DNA of 64,000 nucleotides from Saprospiraceae bacterium (GTDB taxonomy: Bacteria; Bacteroidota; Bacteroidia; Chitinophagales; Saprospiraceae). The notes below the pieces were generated by a model. It made no database searches. It was not told where the DNA came from and saw only the letters and a list, made by a program, of their open reading frames with translations. The stretch's first letter is position 1. Each line of letters opens with the position of its first letter. The position numbers were made by a program, and so were the translations under genes. The stretch is from positions 1 to 64,000 of the forward strand of contig JAHDES010000027.1 of assembly GCA_020628645.1 (NCBI GenBank). Direction: 5' to 3'. This document shows, piece by piece, positions 51,236-61,620 of this stretch.

Positions 51236-51484
51236 TTAGAGATCAAAATCGAATAATTCTTTAATTTCAATATCTAATGCTTTGCAAAGAATAATTATTG
51301 TTTTGAAAGTAACATTAGTGCGTCCATTCTCAATTCTTGAAATACTCGTCTTTTCTAAGTGACAATAAGAAGCTAGGTCATTCAAGGACAATCTTTTTGA
51401 ATGACGGATTTTGCGAACTCTTTTACCAAGCTTTTTATAATAATCAGGGAAATATATTTTCTCCTCTATTGACATATTTGCCAA
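51236..51484 (-). CDS. XRE-family HTH regulator
   Basis: This 82-aa protein is a lone Cro/C1-type helix-turn-helix: YKKLGKRVRKIRHSKRLSLNDLA (about 16-38), YCHLEKTSISRIENGRTNVTFKTIIILCKALD (about 40-71). An ATG three codons in (51,475) is an alternative start. An 18-bp perfect dyad at 51,511 lies 26 bp upstream in the divergent gap and is its likely operator. It probably controls itself and the plus-strand genes that follow, or the element's lysogeny-like state. Confidence 0.85.
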   Translation of the reverse strand: MANMSIEEKIYFPDYYKKLGKRVRKIRHSKRLSLNDLASYCHLEKTSISRIENGRTNVTFKTIIILCKALDIEIKELFDFDL

Positions 51485-51502
51485 TATTAGGTGTTATATT
51501 TG
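51469..51502 (+). promoter_or_regulatory. candidate promoter overlapping the XRE operator region
   Basis: TTG (51,469) and TATATTTG (51,495-51,502) on the plus strand fit the consensus boxes, although the 23-nt spacing is long. The start site would fall just before the dyad at 51,511, so the XRE protein would block this promoter. Confidence 0.4.
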
Positions 51503-51510
51503 CACCAAGG

Positions 51511-51528
51511 GTAAACATAAATGTTTAC
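51511..51528. promoter_or_regulatory. XRE operator
   Basis: GTAAACAT-AA-ATGTTTAC is a dyad with perfect 8-bp arms in the divergent gap between the XRE gene and the plus-strand cargo genes. Position and size are typical for a Cro/C1-type dimer site. Confidence 0.65.
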
Positions 51529-51601
51529 AATGTGATTTAATAAAACCTTGTCACCTAGATTTATTGCCCTAGCATTTTATTAATCACAAAACGTATTAAA
51601 G

Positions 51602-52096
51602 ATGAAGAATATAGTAATCCTTTTATTTAGTCTAACTTGTATTTATCAACTAAATGCTCAAAAAGAAAATTTGTACGGCACGATGGAAGTATTACTATTA
51701 AATATTGGCAACGAAAATTACTCATTTACAGGTAAAGAATATAAATTTCAAAGCATAACATCTAGTGAACAGGCTGCCAAAGAAGTTTTTAAAGAAGCAG
51801 AACACATAATGACAATATTATCGAAAAATCAAGATGGTACTCAAATGAGAATGGGAGTTACATTTGTGTGGCATGATAATGACGATATGATTTTACATAT
51901 TTTTGATACAATTGAAATTTTAGTAACACCTTGGATAGGAAGTCCTACATATTTCCTTGCTGAAGGCAATAAAGATTTGACTATATACAAACGCCAAGAT
52001 AAAGGATACATAATAACAGGCTTTGGAACTAAACTAATATCAAAGGATAAAAACTCTACAATAAGAATTGATTTGATACTTTTTTATAAGCCTTAA
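51602..52096 (+). CDS. secreted hypothetical protein
   Basis: This 164-aa protein has a signal peptide (residues 1-19, cleavage after LNA). The mature part is alpha/beta with no motif I know. It is the first of three plus-strand cargo genes; the next gene begins 6 bp after its stop. Its promoter region contains the XRE dyad at 51,511. It is AT-rich like the rest of the element. Export to the periplasm is the only supported statement. Confidence 0.6.
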   Translation: MKNIVILLFSLTCIYQLNAQKENLYGTMEVLLLNIGNENYSFTGKEYKFQSITSSEQAAKEVFKEAEHIMTILSKNQDGTQMRMGVTFVWHDNDDMILHIFDTIEILVTPWIGSPTYFLAEGNKDLTIYKRQDKGYIITGFGTKLISKDKNSTIRIDLILFYKP

Positions 52097-52102
52097 ATAA
52101 TA

Positions 52103-52720
52103 ATGTTAGAACTAGCTTTTATAAAAGACGAGAAAGGGATATTCGCCAGAACATTTAGTGTCCATGAAGAATATGGTTTATCATTTGGTAATGAAAAAGT
52201 ATACTTCCATAAAAAGAATACTCAGTTTTTTGAAGGCTGGGTAAAATGCAACGTATTACAAAAACTCTATCAAAAAGAGGATTGGATTACATACTCCGTC
52301 CAATTAATCATTAATGAAGAAGAAAGTGAGTTTATCTTAAATGCAAGCTTGCCCAGTTATCTTGAGCATCAAGTTTCTAAAGAAAAAAAATATCATCTTC
52401 AACTGAAAATATCTAAAGAAAAAATATTTAGTAATAAGCCCAATTTTATAATTACCTATGGCTCTTTCAAAGAAGAATGCTTTTTTGCTGAAATTGATTT
52501 TGCAAACCTATGGACAGGACGCGTAACAGTTGGAGACCTTGGCATAGATATACAAAATGAAATGCTCAGACAAACAAAAGAATATCATAAGAAGAAACAA
52601 ATCGAACTAGAATCAGAATTAGACAAAGTGGCAAAGGAATTAGATAAAGCGAAAAAAAATTATATCGAAGCTAAAGAAGCTCTTAAAAAGTTTATGTCAA
52701 ATAATAACCTTCCTTCTTGA
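52103..52720 (+). CDS. hypothetical protein with C-terminal coiled coil
   Basis: This 205-aa protein lacks a signal peptide. Residues 1-150 look beta-rich. Residues 155-198 are a charged coiled coil (KKKQIELESELDKVAKELDKA and following). It lies 6 bp after the secreted 164-aa gene, so the pair is probably co-translated. No family is recognised. Confidence 0.55.
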   Translation: MLELAFIKDEKGIFARTFSVHEEYGLSFGNEKVYFHKKNTQFFEGWVKCNVLQKLYQKEDWITYSVQLIINEEESEFILNASLPSYLEHQVSKEKKYHLQLKISKEKIFSNKPNFIITYGSFKEECFFAEIDFANLWTGRVTVGDLGIDIQNEMLRQTKEYHKKKQIELESELDKVAKELDKAKKNYIEAKEALKKFMSNNNLPS

Positions 52721-52757
52721 TATCTACAGACAATTTATGAATTAAAACATATCAATA

Positions 52758-53243
52758 ATGAAAAAAATAATCACTTTAATTTTACTAGTCCTTATACTAG
52801 TCAGTTGCTCAAACGATGATGACAATGAATTAAACGATGTATCACAAAACATCAATACACAAGTCAGTTCATTGACCATTAATGATATAAGGTATGAAGG
52901 ATTCATTGAAGAAAATGAATGTTTTCTGAGAAACGATACGATACATGCGACAAGAAATGATTCCGATTTTACACATCCTGCTGGTTTTTATGTAACAGAT
53001 TTTGGTATTCTTACTGGTATTCCAGAAGGTACTTATACATCTGACGAATCTAATATAGGTGCAGTAGTAGAAGTGACTAACGATACTATTGAAGAAGATT
53101 TTATCTCACAAGAGGGGGCTACATTAGAATATGAAATACTAAATGATGGAACTGGTATCAAGTATATAGAAGATTTAATATTAGTTTCTACAAGAGATTC
53201 AAATAATACTATGAAAGTAAGTATGGTTTTGCGTTGTAAATAA
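52758..53243 (+). CDS. lipoprotein of unknown function
   Basis: This 161-aa lipoprotein has a lipobox LVSC with the acylated Cys near residue 17, followed by an acidic run (SNDDDNE) that in Bacteroidota is compatible with surface export. The rest is beta-strand-rich, with GFYVTDFGILTGIPEGTYTSDE (about 76-97). It is the last gene before attR. Function unknown. Confidence 0.6.
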   Translation: MKKIITLILLVLILVSCSNDDDNELNDVSQNINTQVSSLTINDIRYEGFIEENECFLRNDTIHATRNDSDFTHPAGFYVTDFGILTGIPEGTYTSDESNIGAVVEVTNDTIEEDFISQEGATLEYEILNDGTGIKYIEDLILVSTRDSNNTMKVSMVLRCK

Positions 53244-53323
53244 AAACTTGTACCAAACAAATTGAATAATTACCTATCATTTTCTAAATTTAAACCTAGA
53301 CAACCACTAATTTATATCCAAAA

Positions 53324-53331
53324 AGGTTTCC
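53324..53331 (+). repeat. fourth GGTTTCC repeat, near attR
   Basis: AGGTTTCC, in the same orientation as the three copies beside attL. It may be the P' arm integrase site. The 148-bp stretch between the lipoprotein gene and attR is otherwise empty. Confidence 0.35.
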
Positions 53332-53391
53332 ATAAGACTTAATATAGTTACAAATAACTAGTCTTTAGTCGATTAAGTGAAGGTTATATTC

Positions 53392-53439
53392 TCCCGTCCG
53401 GACCGCAAAAGCCTTCACTTGAAAAAGTGAAGGCTTTTT
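53392..53439 (+). repeat. attR: right direct repeat of the integrated element
   Basis: This is the copy of the tRNA-Asp 3' end and terminator, differing from attL at one of 48 positions. It contains no complete tRNA. Its hairpin GCCTTCACTT-GAAA-AAGTGAAGGC is perfect and followed by five T, so it is the likely original chromosomal terminator displaced by the insertion. It now stands 24 bp from the end of the AMP nucleosidase gene. Confidence 0.9.
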
Positions 53440-53463
53440 GTTTTCTAAAAAGAAAAGATTTCC

Positions 53464-54237
53464 TTAAAACCGCAAATGCTTTACGGTCAATGAATTATTA
53501 ATAAGCTGTTTGAGGGAATCAATTCCGATCTTGAGGTGTAAATCTGCGTATTGAGCTGTGACGGATTTATCGCTTTTTTCTGTTTTCACCCCTTCTGGTA
53601 CCATGGGCATATCGGAAACAAGCAATAAAGCCCCTGCTGGAATTCCATTTTTAAAAGCAGCAATGAAAATAGTGGCTGTTTCCATATCAATGGCAATAGG
53701 ACGAAGCGAACGTAAATATTCTTTGAAATCTTCTCGATGTTCCCAGACGCGTTTATTTGTCGTATAAATTGTTCCTGTCCAATAATCTTTATCGTATTCA
53801 CGAATGGTCGTCGAAATGGCTTTTTGCATGGCGAAGGCTGGAAGAGCAGGCACTTCAGGCGGTAGATAATCATTGGAAGTTCCTTCTCCGCGTATAGCTG
53901 CAATAGGAAGTATTAAATCGCCTACTTTGTTGAGGTGGGTTTTTAATCCTCCACATTTGCCAAGAAAAATACAGGCTTTGGGTTGGATGGCTGTCAATAA
54001 ATCAATAATTGTACCTGCATTAGGGCTACCCATTCCAAAATTGATAATGGTGATATTTTCTGCGGTAGCACTAATCATGGAACGGTCTTCGCCTTTGATC
54101 GGAACATTATGCCATTGAGCAAAAACTCGAACATAATTACTAAAATTAACTAGAATAATATATTCGCCAAATTCTTCAAGGGCTGTACCCGTATAACGCG
54201 GCAACCAGTCTTTTACAATTTCGTCTTTAGTCTTCAT
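53464..54237 (-). CDS. amn: AMP nucleosidase, short Bacteroidota form
   Basis: This 257-aa phosphorylase-fold enzyme hydrolyses AMP to adenine and ribose 5-phosphate. Evidence includes the phosphorylase motif NFGMGSPNAGTIIDLL (about 66-81), FLGKCGGLK (about 91), GEGTSNDYLPPEVPALP (about 117) and the nucleoside-binding DMETATIFIAAF (about 194). It lacks the N-terminal domain of the E. coli enzyme, as usual in this phylum. It starts 9 bp after the unknown 477-aa gene, so the two are probably one operon. Its 3' end faces attR. Confidence 0.88.
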   Translation of the reverse strand: MKTKDEIVKDWLPRYTGTALEEFGEYIILVNFSNYVRVFAQWHNVPIKGEDRSMISATAENITIINFGMGSPNAGTIIDLLTAIQPKACIFLGKCGGLKTHLNKVGDLILPIAAIRGEGTSNDYLPPEVPALPAFAMQKAISTTIREYDKDYWTGTIYTTNKRVWEHREDFKEYLRSLRPIAIDMETATIFIAAFKNGIPAGALLLVSDMPMVPEGVKTEKSDKSVTAQYADLHLKIGIDSLKQLINNSLTVKHLRF

Positions 54238-54246
54238 GTATTGTGG

Positions 54247-55680
54247 TTAAAGTTGGTCAAGAATATGTTTTTTGGCAATGTTAAATTCTTTCCTCATCAT
54301 ATCCAATTGTTTGGACATGTTTTTGGCATTTGTGGGGTCTGCAAATTCACTTTCGTCTCCTTCATTTAGATTTTCGAGTAGTTGATCTGTAATAACTTCG
54401 AAGGGTTGGAGTTGAAATAATAAGTTATAATCAAAATCTTCAGGGTTTTCTAGTTTCTTATCAATGCTTCTGAGCATTTCAATAATTTCTGTTTTAAACT
54501 CTGTCGTCTTTTTTAATAATTTTCGATGAGGCAAGGCTAATCGTTTCGTCTTCCAAACAGAAACTATTTCCTTTAATAATTCCTGAAAAGCAGTATTAAA
54601 ATTTAACTCCTGCTTCTCATTATAGAATGGGTTGATTCCTTTTTTAAATAAGGTAGTTTGAATTTTTTCTACATCAACTTTATCGCCTTCTTGAAGTTGA
54701 AGAATCATTAAGGCTCGTACAAACTCTGAGCTATAGCTATTCCCGATTTCATGAAAAATCCCATCTAAATCTGTCGCTTCTCCCATCGTATCAAAATCAG
54801 GAAACATGGCTTCATCTAAGGCGTCATCTAGTGTAGATTGGAAATTTTCTTCTGTATTTAAAAATGCATAATTGCCATTATTATAAACTGAAAACGTAGG
54901 ATGATTACTAATAAATGGGCCAATAGGTGTTCCTGCTTGTTCTAAAACATGTGCTTCACAATCAGCAAATGCATAAAACAACTGCATATCTATAGGAAGC
55001 ATTAAGTCTTCCATATACAACAAATCTTCCAAACACTCACTCAAATCTTCATCCTTTCGAGTGGTTGCAATTTTTTGTGTAGCGATTGTTCGAGCATCTA
55101 AATATCCTAAACGAAAAATATTTTTTTGATAATCAATAGGGCTAATTAATATATTGTCATCTGGTGAAAAATTTTGCTTTTTTAACCAATCTGAAAGATC
55201 GTAACTGTACAGTTGTAGTCTATCTTCTTCCCCGTCCATCGCATAATGTTCAAATCCATAAGGGGGAAGTAACGAAAAAAATTGCCCCGACTGTTCAAAA
55301 CTAATGGACTCGCTCATTAAGTTAATTTCATTATCCTCTTCATCAATTAAAAATATATTCTGCGGATGAATACGCGGGTGGATAAATGGCAGGAAACGAT
55401 GTCCCACCACCATTTTCTTTTGCTCTAATTCATACTGAGTCAACTGAATTCTAAAACTAGTATGAGCAAAAAGCTGTTCTCGATAAATGATTCGTTCTTC
55501 CTCATAATTGATTAAGATATCCGTAATCCCTTTCGCCATTAAATACTCTTCTAAGCTAAGGAGTACTTCATCATCCGTTTGTTTAGTTTTAACTAGTTTT
55601 TTGACCCGATCTATAAAGTCATAAAGATCAGAGGTATTTCTCGTGGAGAGTGTTTTTTCTATGGCTTTTTCTAATTGCAT
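54247..55680 (-). CDS. conserved-looking hypothetical protein
   Basis: This 477-aa protein has no signal peptide or membrane helix. It is acidic in the middle (LDDALDEAMFPDFDTMGEATDLDG, about 283-306), with helical ends and aromatic-rich segments (HRFLPFIHPRIHP, about 93-105). No nucleotide-binding or catalytic motif is visible. It lies 9 bp upstream of amn in the same direction. I do not recognise the family. Confidence 0.6.
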   Translation of the reverse strand: MQLEKAIEKTLSTRNTSDLYDFIDRVKKLVKTKQTDDEVLLSLEEYLMAKGITDILINYEEERIIYREQLFAHTSFRIQLTQYELEQKKMVVGHRFLPFIHPRIHPQNIFLIDEEDNEINLMSESISFEQSGQFFSLLPPYGFEHYAMDGEEDRLQLYSYDLSDWLKKQNFSPDDNILISPIDYQKNIFRLGYLDARTIATQKIATTRKDEDLSECLEDLLYMEDLMLPIDMQLFYAFADCEAHVLEQAGTPIGPFISNHPTFSVYNNGNYAFLNTEENFQSTLDDALDEAMFPDFDTMGEATDLDGIFHEIGNSYSSEFVRALMILQLQEGDKVDVEKIQTTLFKKGINPFYNEKQELNFNTAFQELLKEIVSVWKTKRLALPHRKLLKKTTEFKTEIIEMLRSIDKKLENPEDFDYNLLFQLQPFEVITDQLLENLNEGDESEFADPTNAKNMSKQLDMMRKEFNIAKKHILDQL

Positions 55681-55784
55681 TGCATGCTTTCGTTTTGCTG
55701 AATCGAGTCGGGGGTAAAAGATTAGTTCATAAAGATATACCTTATTTTTAGAATTTATACTAGACCGTACAAAAGTCTACCTAC

Positions 55785-55996
55785 AAACATAAATCATCCC
55801 GAATTTTTGAAGTCTTGAATTTTTAGGACATCGAGTCCTAAAAATTCAAAATAGAGGGGTTTAAGGGGTGAAGTGTGCCAAATTTTGGCATACTTCACCC
55901 CTTAAAATCCCCATAAAAACAGCCAGAATGGGCTCGATGCCCATTCTGGCTGTACAATTTGGCTTCATCCATATATTTTCGGGATGATTCATGTTT
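55785..55996. repeat. 212-bp composite palindromic element with 19-bp terminal inverted repeats
   Basis: Termini AAACATAAATCATCCCGAA (55,785-55,803) and TTCGGGATGATTCATGTTT (55,978-55,996) match as inverted repeats at 18 of 19 positions. Inside are three strong hairpins: TGAATTTTTAGGAC/GTCCTAAAAATTCA with loop ATCGA; AAGGGGTGAAGT..ACTTCACCCCTT with TGCCAAA/TTTGGCA near its tip; and AGCCAGAATGGGC/GCCCATTCTGGCT with loop TCGAT. No coding capacity. It lies between two minus-strand genes. It may be a MITE, a multi-hairpin RNA, or a terminator cluster. Confidence 0.7.
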
Positions 55997-56019
55997 ATGC
56001 GTTTATAAAGGCTGTAAGA

Positions 56020-56532
56020 TTACATACCTAACTTCGCTTTTACTAAATTCGTTACATTAGAAGAATCTTCTGCGTACAAGATAATTTGAGCCGCTTGATC
56101 GAAAATGAAGGTATAGCCATTTTCATTAGCAACATCTTTGATCGCCGTATTTACTCTATCTAAAATCGGTTGTAATAAAGTCGTTTCTTTTTCTTGTATT
56201 TTCTTAATCATGTCCTGCTCATATTGAGCAATTTTAGCTTCTTCAGCACGAAGCAATTGACCTTGTTCTTCCTGTTGTTTTGGAGAAAGTTCACCTCGTT
56301 CTACTTGTTGTTGAATCGTGGTAAATTTAGCTTCTAAATCTTTCAGCATATTTTCTCCTTTCGTGCGTAATTGCTTTTGAAGGGTTTCTAAGTTCGTACG
56401 TGCTTCCTTCACTTCAGCCATTTCAGCAAGTAGAGCTTGTGAGTTGATATAGCCAAATTTTTGGGCTTGTACCAAACTTACCATACAAACAAATGCAATG
56501 AATAAGCTCGCTTTTTTAATTAAAGTATTCAT
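56020..56532 (-). CDS. OmpH/Skp-family periplasmic chaperone
   Basis: This 170-aa protein has a signal peptide (residues 1-23, VQA). FGYINSQALLAEMAEVKEA (about 26-44) is the OmpH start, followed by a long helical hairpin (about 45-125) with charged heptads and a C-terminal small domain GYTFIFDQ. Skp-like trimers hold unfolded outer-membrane proteins in the periplasm. It is the second of two adjacent paralogues; these commonly lie near bamA, which is not in this window. Confidence 0.87.
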   Translation of the reverse strand: MNTLIKKASLFIAFVCMVSLVQAQKFGYINSQALLAEMAEVKEARTNLETLQKQLRTKGENMLKDLEAKFTTIQQQVERGELSPKQQEEQGQLLRAEEAKIAQYEQDMIKKIQEKETTLLQPILDRVNTAIKDVANENGYTFIFDQAAQIILYAEDSSNVTNLVKAKLGM

Positions 56533-56684
56533 GGTAGTATGTTTTACAATGATGAATAGTAATGTTGTTAATAAAAATTTTGTGATCGTTTTGAGCTTTG
56601 AAATAAGGCGATTAATACATCTCCCTATTTTCTAAAGCGGCACAAAATTACGGATATTTTAGCAAAATCTTACTAGAATATTGA

Positions 56685-57224
56685 CTATTTCAAGCCAAGT
56701 TTTGCCATAACATCGGTAGTTTTATCGTATCGTGCATTGGAATAAATCATTCCTGTAGCTCCACTTTTATCAAAAATGAAGTCATATCCTTTTTCTACGG
56801 CATACTCGTCGATCGCAGAGTATACGCGTTCTTGTATGGGTTGTACTAAATCTTGACGTTTTTTGAAAAGCTGTCCTTCTGGTCCAAATTTATCTTTTTG
56901 CATATCGCGAACGCGCTTTTCCGCAGCCATGATTTCGTCTTCTTTTTGCTTGCGCATATCATCACTCAAAAGGACTTGTTCGGCTTGGTATTTATTGTAC
57001 ATTCCTTTAATCTTATCGTACTCTTGTGCAATATCTTGACGCCATTTAGCGGCTGTTTTATCCAAATCTTCTTGTGCTTTACGATAATCAGGCATACTTT
57101 CCAGAACTTTATTGATGTCTACATACGCTATACGCTGTGCATCTGTAGTAATGGCAAATAATCCCATGAAAGCGAAGAGGAGGAAAAAATGTTTACTGAA
57201 GTTGATGATACTGTTATTTTTCAT
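56685..57224 (-). CDS. OmpH/Skp-family periplasmic chaperone
   Basis: This 179-aa protein has a signal peptide (residues 1-29, cleavage after TDA). The OmpH block AYVDINKVLESMPDYRKAQ (about 33-51), a helical hairpin with KWRQDIAQEYDKIKGMY and a C-terminal GYDFIFDKSGATGMIYSN (about 145) follow. It is upstream of its paralogue by 152 bp, so the two may be separately promoted. The upstream gap 57,225-57,749 is non-coding and must hold its promoter and the divergent hutH promoter. Confidence 0.87.
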   Translation of the reverse strand: MKNNSIINFSKHFFLLFAFMGLFAITTDAQRIAYVDINKVLESMPDYRKAQEDLDKTAAKWRQDIAQEYDKIKGMYNKYQAEQVLLSDDMRKQKEDEIMAAEKRVRDMQKDKFGPEGQLFKKRQDLVQPIQERVYSAIDEYAVEKGYDFIFDKSGATGMIYSNARYDKTTDVMAKLGLK

Positions 57225-57749
57225 AATTACTTGTGAAATTTTATTTTTGGTGTTTAAGACTTATTTATACAATGATACAATTTTTGGATTTGCTTTTTTC
57301 TTATCAAAATCTTAAAGCCCTTTTTAGTCTAAATCAATAGGTATCAAATAAATTAATTTTCTTTACTAAATACTTCTACCATAAGGACTTATAAAATCAT
57401 TAAAATGACCATCAAAAAGTAGGGTTTAACGTAAGTTTAACGCCTTTGTTAAAGCAAATTAACGGCAAATGTAAGGCATAGTCTTTGTTTTTTATACACG
57501 ACAGGATGTAAAATAGGTTTAAAAATTACTTTTTCACATCTTATTGGTATCTACCACAAAAAGATAATTTATATTGAATAATCATTAAATATTAGTCAAA
57601 AATTAAATTCCCTTTTTGCGAGTATACTTCAATAGAGTGAAGTTTTGTAATTTTAGCTCCTCCAAAACCAAACAGCACTAAGCAATTTTTCCAACTTTAA
57701 AAGAAGGTTAAATTTTTTCTTATTAAGGTGGAATAACTAAATAACGCTA
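57225..57749. other. 525-bp divergent non-coding region
   Basis: The gap between ompH-like and hutH genes is AT-rich. On the plus strand TAATTTTA at 57,648-57,655 resembles a -7 box for hutH, but without a well-spaced -33 box. On the minus strand a TATCATTG near 57,282 resembles one for the ompH-like gene. No ORF, RNA gene or strong hairpin was found. Confidence 0.4.
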
Positions 57750-60781
<3,032 letters not shown>

Positions 60782-60808
60782 TGATGTTTGAGTTTTTTTA
60801 TTCGTTTG

Positions 60809-61168
60809 TTACCATGGATTTTCTAAATCTTTTTTGGTGTATAGATGGTTTTTTTCTGTAAATGCTGTATTCGACTGTTTTTTTAAACGGAGTGTATCTT
60901 TATTTCTCAGACGATATAAAAGTGCTATTGGAAATAAAATAAAAGCGAAAATAATTCCTAGAATGACCCGTGAATTGATATATCCAATAGCAGCTACCAA
61001 TCTCCCCCATGCCCAAGTGATCCATTCTGCTGCAAAGGTTGAGAATAGCCCAAGCAATCCTATAATCAAACTCGTCCACATGAGCCATTTTGCTTGAAAA
61101 ATAACAAACAGAATAAGAAAACCAATGACGATTCCTAAAATTGCTTCTGATGGATGCTGTTTTTGCAT
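60809..61168 (-). CDS. SxtJ-like membrane protein
   Basis: This 119-aa protein starts at ATG 61,168, one base after the stop of the DUF5989 gene; the upstream extension in the ORF would overlap it. It has three hydrophobic helices (about 10-25, 29-46 and 67-85) with AEWITWAWGRLVAAIGYINSR between, then a polar tail ending in LENPW. SxtJ-type proteins are encoded beside NodU-type carbamoyltransferases and DUF5989 proteins in many bacteria, exactly as here. Their role in the carbamoyl-transfer system is not known. Confidence 0.75.
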   Translation of the reverse strand: MQKQHPSEAILGIVIGFLILFVIFQAKWLMWTSLIIGLLGLFSTFAAEWITWAWGRLVAAIGYINSRVILGIIFAFILFPIALLYRLRNKDTLRLKKQSNTAFTEKNHLYTKKDLENPW

Positions 61169-61169
61169 A

Positions 61170-61319
61170 TTAAAATAAGGTATAAATAAAGGAACCCACT
61201 GCCGAACTTTCTGCAAAAATAAGCAAGACTCCAAGCAGTAATAAAACTACAATGACCGGCAAGAGCCACCATTTTTTTCGTTCTTTTAAAAACAACCACA
61301 AATCGCTCAAAAATTCCAT
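61170..61319 (-). CDS. DUF5989 family small membrane protein
   Basis: This 49-aa protein, too short for ordinary ORF cut-offs, reads MEFLSDLWLFLKERKKWWLL at the start, then one hydrophobic helix (about 19-36) and ends in AESSAVGSFIYTLF. The FL.DLW.FLKERKKWWLLP start and SAV..FIYTLF end are the family pattern. It sits between the carbamoyltransferase and SxtJ genes; only one base separates its stop from the SxtJ start, so the two are co-translated. Function unknown. Confidence 0.85.
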   Translation of the reverse strand: MEFLSDLWLFLKERKKWWLLPVIVVLLLLGVLLIFAESSAVGSFIYTLF

Positions 61320-61524
61320 ATCTAAATTTTATAGTCAATAAGTCTAAGTTTATGGGCAGAAAAATTAGTATAAAAAATGCCTTTGCAATATCTCAAAAAA
61401 TCAACATAATCTTCTCATCATCAATTATTTATGATTTTTATGAGGGCAGTCATTTTCATACAAGTAATTTTGTCCGCCTACTTAAGTAGTAAGCTAAAAA
61501 AATTGGTATAATAACTTCTTTTAA

Positions 61525-61587
61525 GTCCTTCAAAAATACCCTGCATAACTTTCATGTTTTCAGTTATTTAGTCAATTTTTGAAGGAC
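61525..61587. repeat. 13-bp inverted repeat downstream of the carbamoyltransferase gene
   Basis: GTCCTTCAAAAAT (61,525-61,537) and ATTTTTGAAGGAC (61,575-61,587) are perfect complements with a 37-nt loop. Around it TTTCATACAAGTAATTTT and TTTTTATACAAGCAATTTT form an imperfect direct repeat (from about 61,451 and 61,592). The 301-bp gap 61,320-61,620 holds no gene. Confidence 0.45.
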
Positions 61588-61620
61588 GAAGTTTTTATAC
61601 AAGCAATTTTCGTTTAGCAC

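Noticed and set aside
53392-53439. Possible second tRNA-Asp at attR
   Set aside because: Only the last 14 bases of the tRNA are present; no D arm or anticodon arm precedes them. It is the displaced 3' end, not a gene.
31561-53440. Classification of the element as a prophage
   Set aside because: No terminase, portal, capsid, tail or lysis gene was recognised; only integration, replication and cargo genes.
61135-61338. 67-codon minus-strand frame over the DUF5989 region
   Set aside because: It is out of frame with the DUF5989 gene, which gives a clear family match in 49 codons and a one-base link to the SxtJ start.
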